From Rhizophagus clarus (taxonomy: Eukaryota > Glomeromycota > Glomeromycetes > Glomerales > Glomeraceae), in the NCBI GenBank assembly GCA_015698045.1, contig BLAL01000092.1, forward strand, positions 1-64,000: a stretch of DNA of 64,000 nt, given 5' to 3'. Shown here one piece after another: positions 1 through 11,190 of this stretch; the stretch's first letter is position 1, and every line of letters begins with the position of its first letter. The notes under the pieces are model-generated. The model saw only the letters and a list, made by a program, of their open reading frames with translations. It made no database searches and was not told the DNA's origin. A program made the translations under genes and the position numbers.

Positions 1-21
1 TAACCCTAACCCTACCTAACC

Positions 22-99
<78 letters not shown>

Positions 100-1060
100 C
101 CCTAACCCTAACCCTAACCCTAACCCTAACCCTAACCCTAACCCTAACCCTAACCTAACCCTAACCCCTAACCCTAAACCCTAACAACCTAACCCTAACC
201 TAACCCTAACCCTAACCCTAACCCTAACCCTAACCCTAACCCTAACCCTAACCCTAACCCTAACCCTAACCCTAACCCTAACCCTAACCCTAACCCTAAC
301 CCTAACCCTAACCTAACCCTAACCCTAACCCTAACCCTAACCCTAACCCTAACCCTAACCCTAACCCTAACCCTAACCCTAACCCTAACCCTAACCCTAA
401 CCCTAACCCTAACCTAACCCTAACCCTAACCCTAACCCTAACCCTAACCCTAACCCTAACCCTAACCCTAACCCTAACCCTAACCCTAACCCTAACCCTA
501 ACCCTAACCCTAACCCTAACCCTAACCCTAACCCTAACCTAACCCTAACCCTAACCCTAACCCTAACCCTAACCCTAACCCTAACCCTAACCCTAACCCT
601 AACCCTAACCCTAACCCTAACCCTAACCCTAACCCTAACCTAACCCTAACCCTAACCCTAACCCTAACCCTAACCCTAACCCTAACCCTAACCCTAACCC
701 TAACCCTAACCCTAACCCTAACCCTAACCCTAACCCTAACCCTAACCCTAACCCTAACCCTAACCCTAACCCTAACCCTAACCCTAACCCTAACCCTAAC
801 CCTAACCCTAACCCTAACCTAACCCTAACCCTAACCCTAACCCTAACCCTAACCCTAACCCTAACCCTAACCCTAACCCTAACCCTAACCCTAACCCTAA
901 CCCTAACCCTAACCCTAACCCTAACCCTAACCCTAACCCTAACCCTAACCCTAACCCTAACCCTAACCCTAACCCTAACCCTAACCCTAACCCTAACCCT
1001 ACCCTAACCCTACCTAACCCTAACCCTAACCCTAACCCTAACCCTAACCCTAACCTAACC

Positions 1061-1101
<41 letters not shown>

Positions 1102-1329
1102 CCTAAACCCTAACCCTACCCTAACCCTAACCCTAACCCTAACCCTAACCTAACCCTAACCCTAACCCTAACCCTAACCTAACCCTAACCCCTAACCCTA
1201 ACCCTAACCCTAACCCTAACCCTAACCCTAACCCTAACCCTAACCCTAACCCTAACCCTAACCCTAACCCTAACCCTAACCCTAACCCTAACCCTAACCC
1301 TAACCCTAACCCTAACCCTAACCCTAACC

Positions 1330-1370
<41 letters not shown>

Positions 1371-1451
1371 CCCTAACCCTAACCCTAACCCTAACCCTAA
1401 CCCTAACCCTAACCCTAACCCTAACCCTAACCCTAACCCTAACCCTAACCC
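1..1451. repeat. Telomeric repeat array (CCCTAA)n
   Basis: About 240 head-to-tail copies of CCCTAA read 5' to 3' on the plus strand, so the G-rich strand TTAGGG has its 3' end at base 1 and the chromosome tip is on the left. The array is mostly perfect. Scattered variants (CCTAA lacking one C, CCCTAAA, CCCCTAA) are commoner in the first 200 bases and around 1000-1190. It stops abruptly at about 1451, where a reverse-transcriptase reading frame begins without any spacer. Confidence 0.98.
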
Positions 1452-3088
1452 ATAATAAAGCGTTGCGTAAAGCCGCTAATATAAATTTGTCTTTACAACG
1501 TGTATATGATTTTATTCGTGACAATAAACTTCTCGTAATTCTTGCAGATAAAAACCTTGGCTTAACGATTGTTGACAAGGATTGGTATCATGAACACATG
1601 CGAAAACATATTACTAACACTTCATATTTTGAAGAATTGGACATCAATGATACTACTGCGGGTGTGATACGTATTGTCGATGATGACCTCGATTGGAAAC
1701 CTTTTTTTACTAAATGGGAGTACAATTTAAGAAAACTTGTGAAAGAGCGTTACGGTAAGGCCCAAGCAGGGCGTGATTTTATGAACGCTTATTTCGACTG
1801 GGATGCTGCTGTTTTCCCGCAACCTTATGGTCTCATCAAATTACATAAACAACCACCTAAGTTACGATACATAACGCCGATGGTGGGATGGATGAATAAG
1901 AAAGTTGCAGTATATGTTGTTGGTTTCTTACAACTATATATTGAAAAATGTAAGTGGATCCTAGCTTTTTCAACACAACTTATCAATCTTATTGAGGCTG
2001 ACATAAGTAACCGCCTCTTGGTCTCTCAAAACAAGTCGTTGTGGGTCGGTACCTTTGATGTACAGGATATGTACAATCAAATCGACTATTGCGAAGCCTT
2101 ACAGATTATTTATGACTTTGCAAAAGAAGAAGGATGGGTGGACTCCAAAAACAAGAAACACTGGAATTTCGTGTTAAATCTTGTACATTGGGTTTGTCAG
2201 ACCGCATATATTACTTATGACGGACATTTCTACAAACAAATCAGAGGATTACCAATGGGATCTCTCCTATCACCGGTTATTGCCAACCTTTTTATGACAG
2301 GAGTTGAAGATAAAGCAACCAAAGCTCTTGAGTCGTACTATGAGACTGTTAGTACCACTTTGGCTTATTATCAATATTTAGATGATATTATTATTATCAC
2401 GACCAGTCATATGGTACGTATCGATGACTCTGAGGGCTGCTCCCCCCTAGAAGAAGATGCTGGTACCTTGTTATGTGAAATTTCTAAGGCCGTTGTCGAT
2501 AGCTCAATTGCTTTTGACTATACAGGGGACGCTTAGAGAAATGGAGAAAGCGTTGAATATTTGGACCTTCGCCTAATGGTTAATGGCCGTAATAGAAAGA
2601 AATGGTTTACTACATCTGTATTTGACAAGCCAATTAACCTTCACATTTATACGGACCTCGCCACTTGGTATCCTATATCTTATGTCTACAATTGGATACA
2701 AGGCAAAAATATTCGTTACATCCGCAACTCGAGCTCACCACAAGTTTACCGTGAGTCTTTGGATCTTTTTAAGAAGTTTCTCTTCAGACGAAACTTTTTA
2801 AACAGAAAAATAGAGGCCCAGTTGCAGCTAAATTCTTGGGCGGATAGACAAGCTCTTCTCCGTGGTGAAAAACCACATAAAGACCGTAAAGGTAAGGGTA
2901 AGGATATTTGACAAAATACTTATGTTCTCGTTGACAACAGTGGATGTCGAGATGTTATCACGTCATCTGTTAAGGCTATCAATAACATCGCTCGAGAGTT
3001 CGTTCCTGAATTGGACCTTCGCTTTGCCCCAGTGGTAAAGAAAGATAAGAACATTTTGTCTGTAATGAACACTTTGCGCAAATATTAA
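1452..3088 (+). pseudogene. Penelope-like reverse transcriptase, 5'-truncated, two in-frame stops
   Basis: One reading frame runs from the telomere junction to TAA 3086-3088, broken only by TAG 2534-2536 and TGA 2909-2911. Counting from codon 1463, it shows the Penelope-type order of RT motifs: an N-terminal block with ADKNLGLTIVDKD, a KLHKQPPKLRYI block, catalytic FDVQDMYNQID, then GLPMGSLLSPVIANLFM, and an intact YLDD box at residues 305-308. After the first stop the frame resumes with an EYLDLRL block and an RT-thumb-like region. No GIY-YIG endonuclease follows, so I read it as an endonuclease-deficient member of the telomere-associated Athena/Coprina type. The 5' end is missing: upstream the frame stays open into the telomeric repeats as alternating Leu-Thr. 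Orientation (5' end towards the tip) fits reverse transcription primed from the chromosome 3' end. The RT core residues are intact; the stops suggest a pseudogene. Confidence 0.88.
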
Positions 3089-3212
3089 AACTGGGTAAAG
3101 TTTTAGCTTGGAATCGCCAGGGTGCTTGATCACCTTCACATGTTTTCTGACCTCTGTGATGTGTTAAATCGTGAGGCGACAAAAAGTATTTTTATTATTT
3201 TTTAGAGCGCAC
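3089..3212 (+). other. 3' untranslated part of the Penelope-like element (left piece)
   Basis: Non-coding stretch between the RT stop and the TACTTA target duplication of the 35 kb element. The sequence continues after the second TACTTA copy at 38604 and runs to the inner telomere-like repeats at 38680, so the 3' tail was probably split by the large insertion. This is inferred from the matching duplication. Confidence 0.6.
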
Positions 3213-3219
3213 TACTTAA

Positions 3220-3251
3220 CCAAATAACACTCTTATAAGAGTGTTATCCAG
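3220..3251. repeat. Terminal palindrome of the giant element (left copy)
   Basis: Imperfect 32-bp palindrome centred on CTCTTATAAGAG at the extreme left end of the element. The right-end copy (38566-38597) is perfect. It could be a hairpin or a symmetrical integrase-binding site. Confidence 0.8.
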
Positions 3252-3859
3252 TTACGCTATAATGTTAAATGGTTATGAGTATAATGTTACCTGGTTACTG
3301 TTTTTTGGTGTTCTGTGACCTTTTTATAATCAAGTTGATATTCATTTGTTTTTATTACTCTGAAGTCTTTTTATTGCTTTGTAGCTATCCATGTGTTTTT
3401 ATTGCTCTATCTTCTTTTTATTACCTTTTAGCTATTTGCTTGTTTTCATTGCTCTACGGTCTTTTTGTGACCAAGATGCTAGGCTGACATTGATTGCTAA
3501 TAATCATGCTGTGATCGGGTGGCGCAGTAAATTTGCGATCAGATTTTGGCCAGTATTTTTGACCTAATCATTAGGGCAGAATATCTTGGCTTCCTGTAAT
3601 TGGATTCGTACGGTTTTGAGCTTGTTCTGATAAGGGCGTTGAGAGCTTTCCAATGATGCTAAGATCGCATGAATCGGATGTCTGGATGCCGAGATATTGC
3701 ATCCTGAAATTTATGCAAAAAATATGGATTATAGTGCTGGGCAAAATTAAGCGAATCTATACTGCGCCTTACTGTGCCAGTCACGTGATACTGTTCTGGT
3801 ACTGGAACACCCTCACATAGTTGCTTCCCTCTCAATTGCCATTTCTTAATTGCCGGATG

Positions 3860-4145
3860 AGGCACAAAGTGCCGAATTTGCAATCCATCTATTTGCTGGA
3901 GATGTTCTGCAATCTATTCACTCACTTTTTAATTGCCAGGTTGAGGCATGAAGTGCCAAATTAGTAGCCCAGATGCGCAATCCCACCTTTCGTAACCCTT
4001 TTGATTGCCAGGAATGAGGCACAAAGTGCCAAATTGGTGACCCAGATGCGCAATCCTGCCTTCTATAACCCTTTTGATTGCCGAGGATGAGGCATGAAGT
4101 GCTGTGCCCATTCTTGCAATCCCGCCCTTATATGTCCTTTCTGAT
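3860..4145. repeat. ~85-bp minisatellite inside left TIR
   Basis: Three to four imperfect tandem units, each containing GAGGCA(C/T)(A/G)AAGTGC and 'GCAATC(C)' blocks about 80-90 bp apart. The same units, inverted, lie at 37680-37965 in the right TIR. Non-coding. Confidence 0.7.
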
Positions 4146-4506
4146 TGCTGAGTGAGGCATATGCGGAGTGTCGAATTGGTTCAGGCTATACTGTTTATTT
4201 TATTTTCATACCATTTTTCATGTATTCTCCTGAACCTTTCTGCCTTCCCAACCTCTTTCCTGCCTATCGGCGGTAGTACACTAAAGCATAACTTTCTATT
4301 TCTTTCCTATATATTATTCTACTTTGGTGTACTACCAAATCTATACCCTAGTTTTTGCCCCTGCGCTTCTCGAGCTCTTTCCCGTATAGTTACTACTCCA
4401 GAATACTTTGGGGTACTACTGCATCGATTGTTTTTGGGTATTACTTTTGGATACTATCACATCGACTACTTTGAGGTACTACCTCATTGATTACTTTACC
4501 CTGAGT

Positions 4507-5296
4507 TAAGGATGGTGCCACAAATAAGCAATTGCGGAATAATTGCGATTTACGGTATTGCGGAACATTGCGGATTTTTAAACCTAAATATCCGCAATTC
4601 CGCAATCCGCAATTGTCCGCAATTCCGCAAATATTCCACAATTCCGCAAAGTACCGCAATTCAATTGCGGAATAATTGCGGAATTGCGGCACATTTGCGG
4701 AATTGCGATACATTTGCGGAATTGCAATTTCGCTAAAGCAATCCAAAAAAACGTTGCGAAACGTTTTTTTTAATTAAAATATACTTTGAAAAAACGTTTC
4801 GCAACGTTTTTCTTTAAATTAATTAAAAAAACGTTGCAAAACATTTTTTTTAATTAAATATACTTTGAAAAAACATTTCACAACGTTTTTTCTTTAAATT
4901 AATTAAAAAACGTTGCGAAACGTTTTTTTAATTAAATATACTTTGAAAAAACGTTTCGTAACGTTTTTTCTTTAAATTAATTAAAAAAACGTTGCGAAAT
5001 GCTTTTTATTAATTAAAATACTTTGAAAAAACATTTCGCAACGTTTTTTCTTTAAATTAATTAAAAAAACGTTGCGAAACGCTTTTTATTAATTAAAATA
5101 CTTTGAAAAAACGTTTCGCAACATTTTTTCGTTAAATTAATTAAAAAAACGTTGTGAAACATTTTTTTATTAAATCGGTTCGGTAAACTGCCAAAACCGA
5201 TCAGGTGAATTGCGGAATTGCGGTTCACTAACCGCAATTCAACTCCAAAATCCGCAATATTGCAGATTTGATAAATCAATTGCGGCACCATCCTTA
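4507..5296. mobile_element. Non-autonomous hAT-like element (MITE), 790 bp, in left TIR
   Basis: Ends are perfect inverted repeats TAAGGATGGTGCC / GGCACCATCCTTA. The element is flanked by the 8-bp direct duplication CCCTGAGT (4499-4506 and 5297-5304). The right TIR of the giant element has the empty site, so insertion followed the formation of the TIR pair. Inside are clustered CCGCAAT words and a tandem array (4740-5170) of ~80-bp units, each built around the palindrome AAACGTT(T/G)CG(C/A)AACGTTT. No coding capacity. The 8-bp duplication points to hAT; the TIR sequence alone does not decide it. Confidence 0.9.
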
Positions 5297-5540
5297 CCCT
5301 GAGTGCCCGGCTGGGTACTACCACTGATCTAATACTATACTGGGCCGTGAGGCGATTCTCGTGATCATATAGATTTTTTATTGAGTATATTTATTGCATA
5401 TTCATGCTAATTCTCTGATTGGAGGCCAGAATGGTTTATACTTTTTTATTTCATTTTTGAGTCATACATATTACATAAAATTTTTATTTTGAACTTTGCA
5501 GATTTCTCTGTTATTTTATATTGTTTCCATTCATTGTATC

Positions 5541-7254
5541 ATGACACTTGCGCAAAAAAAGAAATCCCTAGAGCCGAGCCCTAAAACAATAAATGATGCA
5601 ACCAGGCTCTTCTCTGGTTTAGCAGACCTCGATTTTGAGCCTGGTTACAATGATCATGTGTATTTTCAATATTTGTCCAATAATAAAAATGATATTTCTC
5701 TTCTAGAAGCCTATCATCCTGAAGAGATTTATTCAAAATATATAGTCCGAGTGTCAGGAAAAGGTTTTACAGTAATTGATCATCCATCCGAAGTTTATGG
5801 ATTACCCAATACTCATGAGTGCATTGATGGGAATTTGCCTCTTCGTTTGGTTCTGGACATTAATGCGAGGCAAAAGTCAGATCCAATGAACCCTGAACTC
5901 CCTTCCTTAGATAAATATAAAATTACTCGTGAAGATTTATTATCCAGAATCTTAATTGCTTGTGCTGATATTATATACTCCGACTTAAAACATTTCGTAA
6001 TTTTAAATACCTTTACCTTAGCCAGTTCTTCTAGTGCAGATAAATGCAGTTGGCATATTATATATAAATATGCACGTTTCGTTGACTACAGAGATCTTAG
6101 AGGCTTTGTAGAAAAGGTTGCTAATAGGGTTGAAAAACCATATTCAGAGTTTATTGATATAGGACTTTATAAATCACGCTTTAGTCTTCGCCTTATTGGA
6201 TCAGCAAAGGAAGATAGAGTTAAAAGACCTGCGATTTCTTCAGTTGAGCAAGGATATTGCAAGTTAAAAGACTATTTAGTTCAGCCTAAGTTAGATGTTT
6301 CTAAAAATCTGGCCCCGAACATTTTCTTCCGAAAAGCCAGAAAAAGAGGAGTTCCAACCTATCGAAGACGAAACTGCTTTGAACAAAGGAGCTAGTCAAG
6401 TTACGGCAAAATTTGGATGGCTTGAGATCGGTAGCATTAAGAAGGGATTTATCAACTTTCAAGCGAAGTCATATGAAGCATGTCCTATTTGCGAAATCAA
6501 ACATGAAAGGGATCAGCTATATGGCTTTCTTCTTAGAAGCGGATACTTTGTACTTAGATGCTATCAGTAGAAACAATACAAACCTGATCATAAAGGATTG
6601 GTGTTTAAGGGAGTATCAGATGTAATCAAGCCGAAAGAAAGACCTAAACAAAAAATTGTTGATAGACTGGGCAATGCCATAGCAAAACCACGCCCTCTCA
6701 TAGAGTTGCCAGGGAAAGTTATTAATGTTAAAAAGCTAAAAGATGCCCCTGAATCATATCCTGATTTCTTGAGTTCTGAAAAAACTACCACACTAATTCG
6801 TTCATCTCCGGCAACATGGAAAACTACTACGTTGAGAGAGATTATTATGGCATTGAAAGATAAAGTACATGATATTTCTTCTTTGCCATGCTATATCTGG
6901 ATCTCTTACCGAAAGTCTCTTAGCAATGAATCAAAAGCAAAACTTGATGAGTTAAAAGCATCTGGCTTGTGAATTTGCAACTATCAAAATAGGCTAGGAG
7001 ACTTATCTATAAATGAGTGGGATATTATTATAGTATAAGTTGAAAGTCTTTTTCGTATCGAATTTACAGCTCGTCCGTTTGTGGCCATTCTCGATGAAGC
7101 CAATGCTATCATACGCCAAATGTCTAGCGGTACAAATGCACGAGAGTCTGAAAATGCAATGCGTGATGTATTAAGATCTGCGAGACATGTTTTGGCCATG
7201 GATGCCTTTGCAAATACCAGCAACAAGACTTGTAAACTTCATCGAAGGTCTTAG
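5541..7254 (+). pseudogene. AEP primase fused to herpes UL9-like origin-binding helicase, truncated
   Basis: The N-terminal part (ATG 5541) is an archaeo-eukaryotic primase: PLRLVLDIN at residues 100-108 stands where the metal-binding DxD is expected (here D106-I-N108), SWH at 170-172 is the SxH motif, and D206 lies in FIDIGLYKSRFSLRL. A one-base frameshift near 6325 leads into a CPIC..H zinc-finger segment (6481-6560) like that of UL52-type primases. An SF2 helicase of the Herpes_ori_bp type follows: an ATWKTTT segment where Walker A GTGKTT is expected, ISYRKSLSNE (motif Ia), VESLFRIEF, then LDEANAI (Walker B) and ARHVLAMDAFAN. In-frame stops are TAG 6568, TGA 6970 and TAA 7036. The frame ends at TAG 7252, before the C-terminal helicase half. 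Both active sites look damaged (N108, missing Walker A glycines). It is the first gene of the element, and its start lies in the TIR. Confidence 0.85.
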
Positions 7255-8146
7255 CCAGAAGTTACGAAACTATTCCTCCCTTAAAACTCTCGACGACCTA
7301 AAGGAAATGTTACGTAAAAATAAGGTCAATGGGGAAGATATAACAAACATCAAGCAATTTACTCCTGGTAGGTAATTAATTATTTTTCGAAGTTGACTAG
7401 ATAGCTATATTAACTTTATTTTTCTCTGTAGTTTTCGAGAAGATTAGTGATGATGATAAAACATTCAAACACTGTATGGAGGATATTATCTTAAAACTTT
7501 CGAACGTGGAGACTATGACCGATGCTAACGAGGCAACGCGCTGTGAATTTATTTCAGCTATATTACATGCATCAATTGCCATCGCCAAAAAACTCACCTC
7601 ACAAGATATATTCATAGTTTTACAAAAAGATATATCTGGTGAGGATGCAACAGGCCGGGTGGACTACGCAATCAAAAGTCTAGAAGAGTTTCTTTGCATC
7701 ACCGAAGGGAAGCCACGCAATATTAAGATTGGATATGCGCAGGTAGGACTGTTTGTCTTACTCTACTGGCTTTAAATGACTAAAGAGTGATGTATTATAT
7801 TTCTTAGAATCTGGCGCAACTTGAAAGTGCGTTCCAAACAAATAAGAAAAAATGAACGGTAGATCAAGTGTTTAATGAAGATTATTTCGACTATTTTTAT
7901 GGCATTGTGACCACAGGGACGGAGTGGCATTTTATAATATATACTCCAGACGGTATTTACTGTACAAGTGGTAGTGAATATCAGATTAATCTCACAAAAT
8001 CTGCCATCAAAGAAAACCCTGAATTACTTCGAAGCAATGTGAAAAGGGTAATAGGTATAATTGTTGGGCTACTAAAAGATAGGGTTAGTGTTGGTAGTTC
8101 CCCAACTAGCAAGAGGGTCAGAATCGAAAAAATTATCAAAAAATAA
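7244..8146 (+). pseudogene. PD-(D/E)XK-like nuclease family protein, 3 exons, one stop
   Basis: Three exons join in phase: about 7244-7367, 7432-7742 and 7808-8146, separated by introns 7368-7431 and 7743-7807 with GT..AG ends. The middle exon has EATRCEFISAILHASI, then SGEDATGRVDYAIKSLEEFLCITEGK. The spacing of D and E-x-K is what I would expect of a restriction-endonuclease-like core, as in Crinkler-type effectors. The third exon has a TGA at 7853-7855 and then YFYGIVTTGTEWHFIIYTPDG. It ends in a basic tail. I recognise the family as common in arbuscular mycorrhizal fungi, but the function is inferred. The 5' end is not resolved: it overlaps the truncated end of the helicase in another frame, suggesting a deletion that fused two neighbours. 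Confidence 0.65.
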
Positions 8147-8227
8147 TAGCATAGATGTATGTATCATGGGCGCAGTCCCGAACATTTGTATTTATTTTTC
8201 GCATGTATTAATAAAAAATATTTCTTG

Positions 8228-8321
8228 GCAAATTTTGCTGACGGGTCGTGAGAAAAAAATCACATGATATTTTTTTATTTTGAATGCTTATATACAGTGT
8301 ATTAGTTATAATATATAGATC
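8228..8321 (+). promoter_or_regulatory. Candidate promoter of the 592-aa gene
   Basis: A TATATA box-like run lies at about 8289-8295, some 30 bp before the ATG at 8322. A 20-plus-bp block containing TTTTGCTGACGGGTCGTGAG (8231-8250) recurs with one change inside the coding region at 9110-9129. Confidence 0.35.
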
Positions 8322-10100
8322 ATGTCATCTGAGCTTAAATTATTGAAACAACGTATCACTGAACTTGAGGCTGAAAATGTTGAGATAGCAAAGCTCAGGA
8401 AGGAGAATGCAGAGCTTAAGAAGGAGAATACTGAGATTCGCGATCTTAGAATCAAGCTCTCAATTTCTGATGCTGAAATAGCTCAACTTAAGCGTATGAA
8501 TGCGAAGACTCTAAGAGCGAATGGGAAATATAACGAGATGCGTGATGCTGAAAATGTCAAACTCAAGGTCACAATCAAGGAGTTGAAATCTGAGAATATT
8601 GAGCTTAGAGATCATATCACGAAAGTGGAACAGAACCAGTCTCTGCAAAACGCCTTAACGGCAATTGATAATTCTTCTAACAACACTTCATCTAACTTCA
8701 ATTCAGTTGCAGATCAGTTGCCTATGATAACACATCACGAGAAACCGTTAGTGGATGATACTTCATTACTTGAAGAACCGATACCAGAGGTGTTACCAGA
8801 GATATCAGTATCTAATAATAATGCGGACAGGTCCCAAAGGGACCACATCAAGCCATCAGAAGATAAGAAAATGGATTCTTTCTTAAATGAAGTGTATAAG
8901 AAAAAGATTAGTAATGAGATTAGGCAGAGGAACAGGGAAAAGAAATTATTGTGTGAATCGTCTACTAAGGACTTAAGTATCTCAAAGGGACCCGCCTCTT
9001 CTGTAGACAAAGAATCTCGATCACATAAGAAGAAAGAAGCAGAAAATATCGTGCAGGATGTATTTGACTTTACCATGGATGGGTCTGAGAAAAATCACAT
9101 GACGGAAATTTTGCTGACGGGCCGTGAGGAAAATAATTACCAAAAAAAGATAGAGTCCCAGGGGTGCCTAGCAGAGTTATCATGTTCAGTCGTATTGCAA
9201 AATATAAACCGCTTATATGAAAATGCATGTACTGCAGAAAATGAAAGGGTAAAGGCTAATCAGGCGGAAATTCTGTGCTGGAGAAACTTTATTATAGGAC
9301 TGGATAATAGTATAGATGAAATCATGATCAAAGAAAAGGTGAGAACGAAAAAGGCTAAAGGACTTATTTACGATTTTATTCTTGCACACAATCCTGACAC
9401 TAAACGAAAAACTTTATATCAGCGCATTAGTAGAGCTAGGAAGGTTTATGAGTTTACCGAAAAAATAGGAATTGATAAAATCAAATATATCAAAACATAT
9501 AGTGCGAATTCTATTGCAGAACTATCTGACAGTCAGATTCAAACTATTGTTGATTATTTCTCCAATAATCCCAATACTGAATTACCAGATGATCAAGAAG
9601 GCTCTATTATCGATTCTGAAGGAGAGATTTCGGGTGACCAGACTGATGCATCGGAGGCTGTTTCAGCAACGCGGGCTGAGGTAAGCATTCTAACATCACC
9701 TATTCCATTGACCCATCTCTACCTTAACGGCAATTCTTCTGATGATTCCTCTAGAATCGGTCCAGTAGCTGTGAGTATATCACCTGTGCCTCAGATAAAT
9801 GAATCTAACCAATCCAGGCTTCCGATTTCTATCTTGCCTGAAGATCCTGAAGAGAAACAAAAATATATCATTGGATTGGTGCTAGAGAAGTTTCCTTATC
9901 TATCTTTAAACGATAGTGATGAATGCCGTGACACATTTAATCTTAATAGTTCAGCACTCTGTCCTTTATGTAATGGAGACCATAAAGTGAATAGAAGTAT
10001 ATTTGATGAAATAAAGGTGAATGGGGTGATGGTGAGTATTACGGAGAATGAACTTATCGTCTCAATTGCAGGGTGTCTTATAAACCTGGAATCCCAGTAG
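8322..10100 (+). CDS. Coiled-coil protein, 592 aa, intact
   Basis: ATG 8322, uninterrupted to TAG 10098-10100, the longest intact gene of the element. Residues 1-105 form a strong coiled coil rich in 'ELxxENxE' heptads. A low-complexity Ser/Asn/Glu region follows, then a helical block (about 330-410) containing YQRISRARKVYEFTEKIG and IKTYSANSIAELSDSQIQTI. Near the C-terminus a CPLCNGDHK motif could bind zinc. I recognise related proteins, by recollection only, as an expanded glomeromycotan family without known function. Its intactness among broken neighbours is notable. It stands alone on the plus strand, with 175 bp upstream and over 1 kb downstream empty of genes. Confidence 0.8.
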   Translation: MSSELKLLKQRITELEAENVEIAKLRKENAELKKENTEIRDLRIKLSISDAEIAQLKRMNAKTLRANGKYNEMRDAENVKLKVTIKELKSENIELRDHITKVEQNQSLQNALTAIDNSSNNTSSNFNSVADQLPMITHHEKPLVDDTSLLEEPIPEVLPEISVSNNNADRSQRDHIKPSEDKKMDSFLNEVYKKKISNEIRQRNREKKLLCESSTKDLSISKGPASSVDKESRSHKKKEAENIVQDVFDFTMDGSEKNHMTEILLTGREENNYQKKIESQGCLAELSCSVVLQNINRLYENACTAENERVKANQAEILCWRNFIIGLDNSIDEIMIKEKVRTKKAKGLIYDFILAHNPDTKRKTLYQRISRARKVYEFTEKIGIDKIKYIKTYSANSIAELSDSQIQTIVDYFSNNPNTELPDDQEGSIIDSEGEISGDQTDASEAVSATRAEVSILTSPIPLTHLYLNGNSSDDSSRIGPVAVSISPVPQINESNQSRLPISILPEDPEEKQKYIIGLVLEKFPYLSLNDSDECRDTFNLNSSALCPLCNGDHKVNRSIFDEIKVNGVMVSITENELIVSIAGCLINLESQ

Positions 10101-11190
10101 TATCGGTAAAAGCATAGAGGGTGAAAACTTCGTCACGTGGGTGGCTTAGATATCGTGCACAATAAAACGTCATTTATTCTTCTCCGCAGTTATACGTCAC
10201 TGGTTCATGTGAATCTGCTCATGTGAATTATATCCGCAGAATATGCTAGGCGCAGTAATACGTCACCAGCATCCACAGTCATTATTTTTGCCGAAGGCGC
10301 TAAGGCAGAGGATCTATTAATAACCTCGGCTATAAGAGCAATATTTTTGCGTTATTATACTTATGAACATTCCCCAAAGTTCTGGTATGTTCTATCTCAC
10401 TCATTACGCAGTTCTGAATTACTAATAAAAAAACCGCATCCCTGATTTACATTTTGCGGATCGTAAGACAGGGCGTCATTAAAAAGAGAATCAAAAATGG
10501 AAATAGAGCGATTAGAATCTATGATTAACAGATCCTCAGATAAACAGTAAATTTTTATTATCCTACTGACGTTAGTGCATTCAAATTACGTGTATAGCTA
10601 ATAAGACGTTAATCTGTTTTTGAATAGGAATTAATGATACATGTATGATTCGTCATCTACAGGATCTTGATCCATAATGAACAAATATTCTGATTTTTTG
10701 TAATTACAATTGAAATAGGGGGTTGTGAACTCAAACAAAGATGCAACCACATGCGATCTTCTGTTTCGCAAGAGATCTTAGAAATAAACAGAAAATTTTG
10801 AGACACGGCATTGCTCCATTAGTATTATATCAAGTTGTCATAAAACCGTAATTTATCGGATTTTATTTTAAGCACTATTGTTAAATGCGCCTCAAATTCA
10901 GGGAGGGAACATTTGTTATTATTAGACAGGATCCAGGCCGTTATAATTGTTTTAGCTGAAAAATGTAGTTATGACGAATACACATAATAAAGTAACGTAA
11001 TTTTTTATTTGATCTATTTAAATCGGGTTAAATTCTCTTTTCACGCATAGTAGGCATACAGTATAAAATAAACCCTTTTCCCAGCGCATTTATGCAAGAT
11101 AACTATTGCTATTAAAAAAAATCAAGCGATATTATCTAAAAAACTTAATCCACCAATAAAATCTCAATAAAATTACTGCGCATCAATAGC
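10101..11190. other. Intergenic region, no gene seen
   Basis: AT-rich DNA without a credible reading frame. Contains CACGTGGG at about 10134 and the words TACGTCAC (10193, 10257) and GGCGCAGTAA (10249), which recur in other intergenic parts of the window. Confidence 0.6.

Larger units (their letters stand above)
3220..5568 (+). repeat. Left terminal inverted repeat (interrupted by a MITE)
   Basis: Matches the reverse complement of 37046-38597 with scattered substitutions. Without the inserted 790-bp element and its 8-bp duplication the arm is about 1551 bp, nearly the same as the right arm (1552 bp). It contains an open frame at 3269-3487 and another at 4152-4490; both are also present in the right arm but look like by-products of AT-rich DNA rather than genes. 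The inner end lies a few codons inside the primase gene (ATG 5541), so the arm includes that gene's upstream region and start. Confidence 0.93.

Noticed and set aside
1348..1578. Minus-strand Arg-Val repeat frame
   Set aside because: Translation of the telomeric repeat itself.
2979..3182. Minus-strand frame opposite the RT 3' end
   Set aside because: The plus strand there continues the RT frame; the opposite frame has no recognisable similarity.
3269..3487. Hydrophobic 72-aa frame conserved in both TIR arms (also 38330-38548 minus)
   Set aside because: Conserved only because the arms are copies; no start context or neighbouring signal, and composition matches T-rich DNA.
4152..4490. 112-aa frame in both TIR arms (also 37326-37664 minus)
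   Set aside because: Same reason; in the left arm it runs into the MITE junction.
4441..4746. Frames made of CGIA/NCGI words in the MITE (also 25409-25657)
   Set aside because: Translations of repeated CCGCAAT words on either strand.
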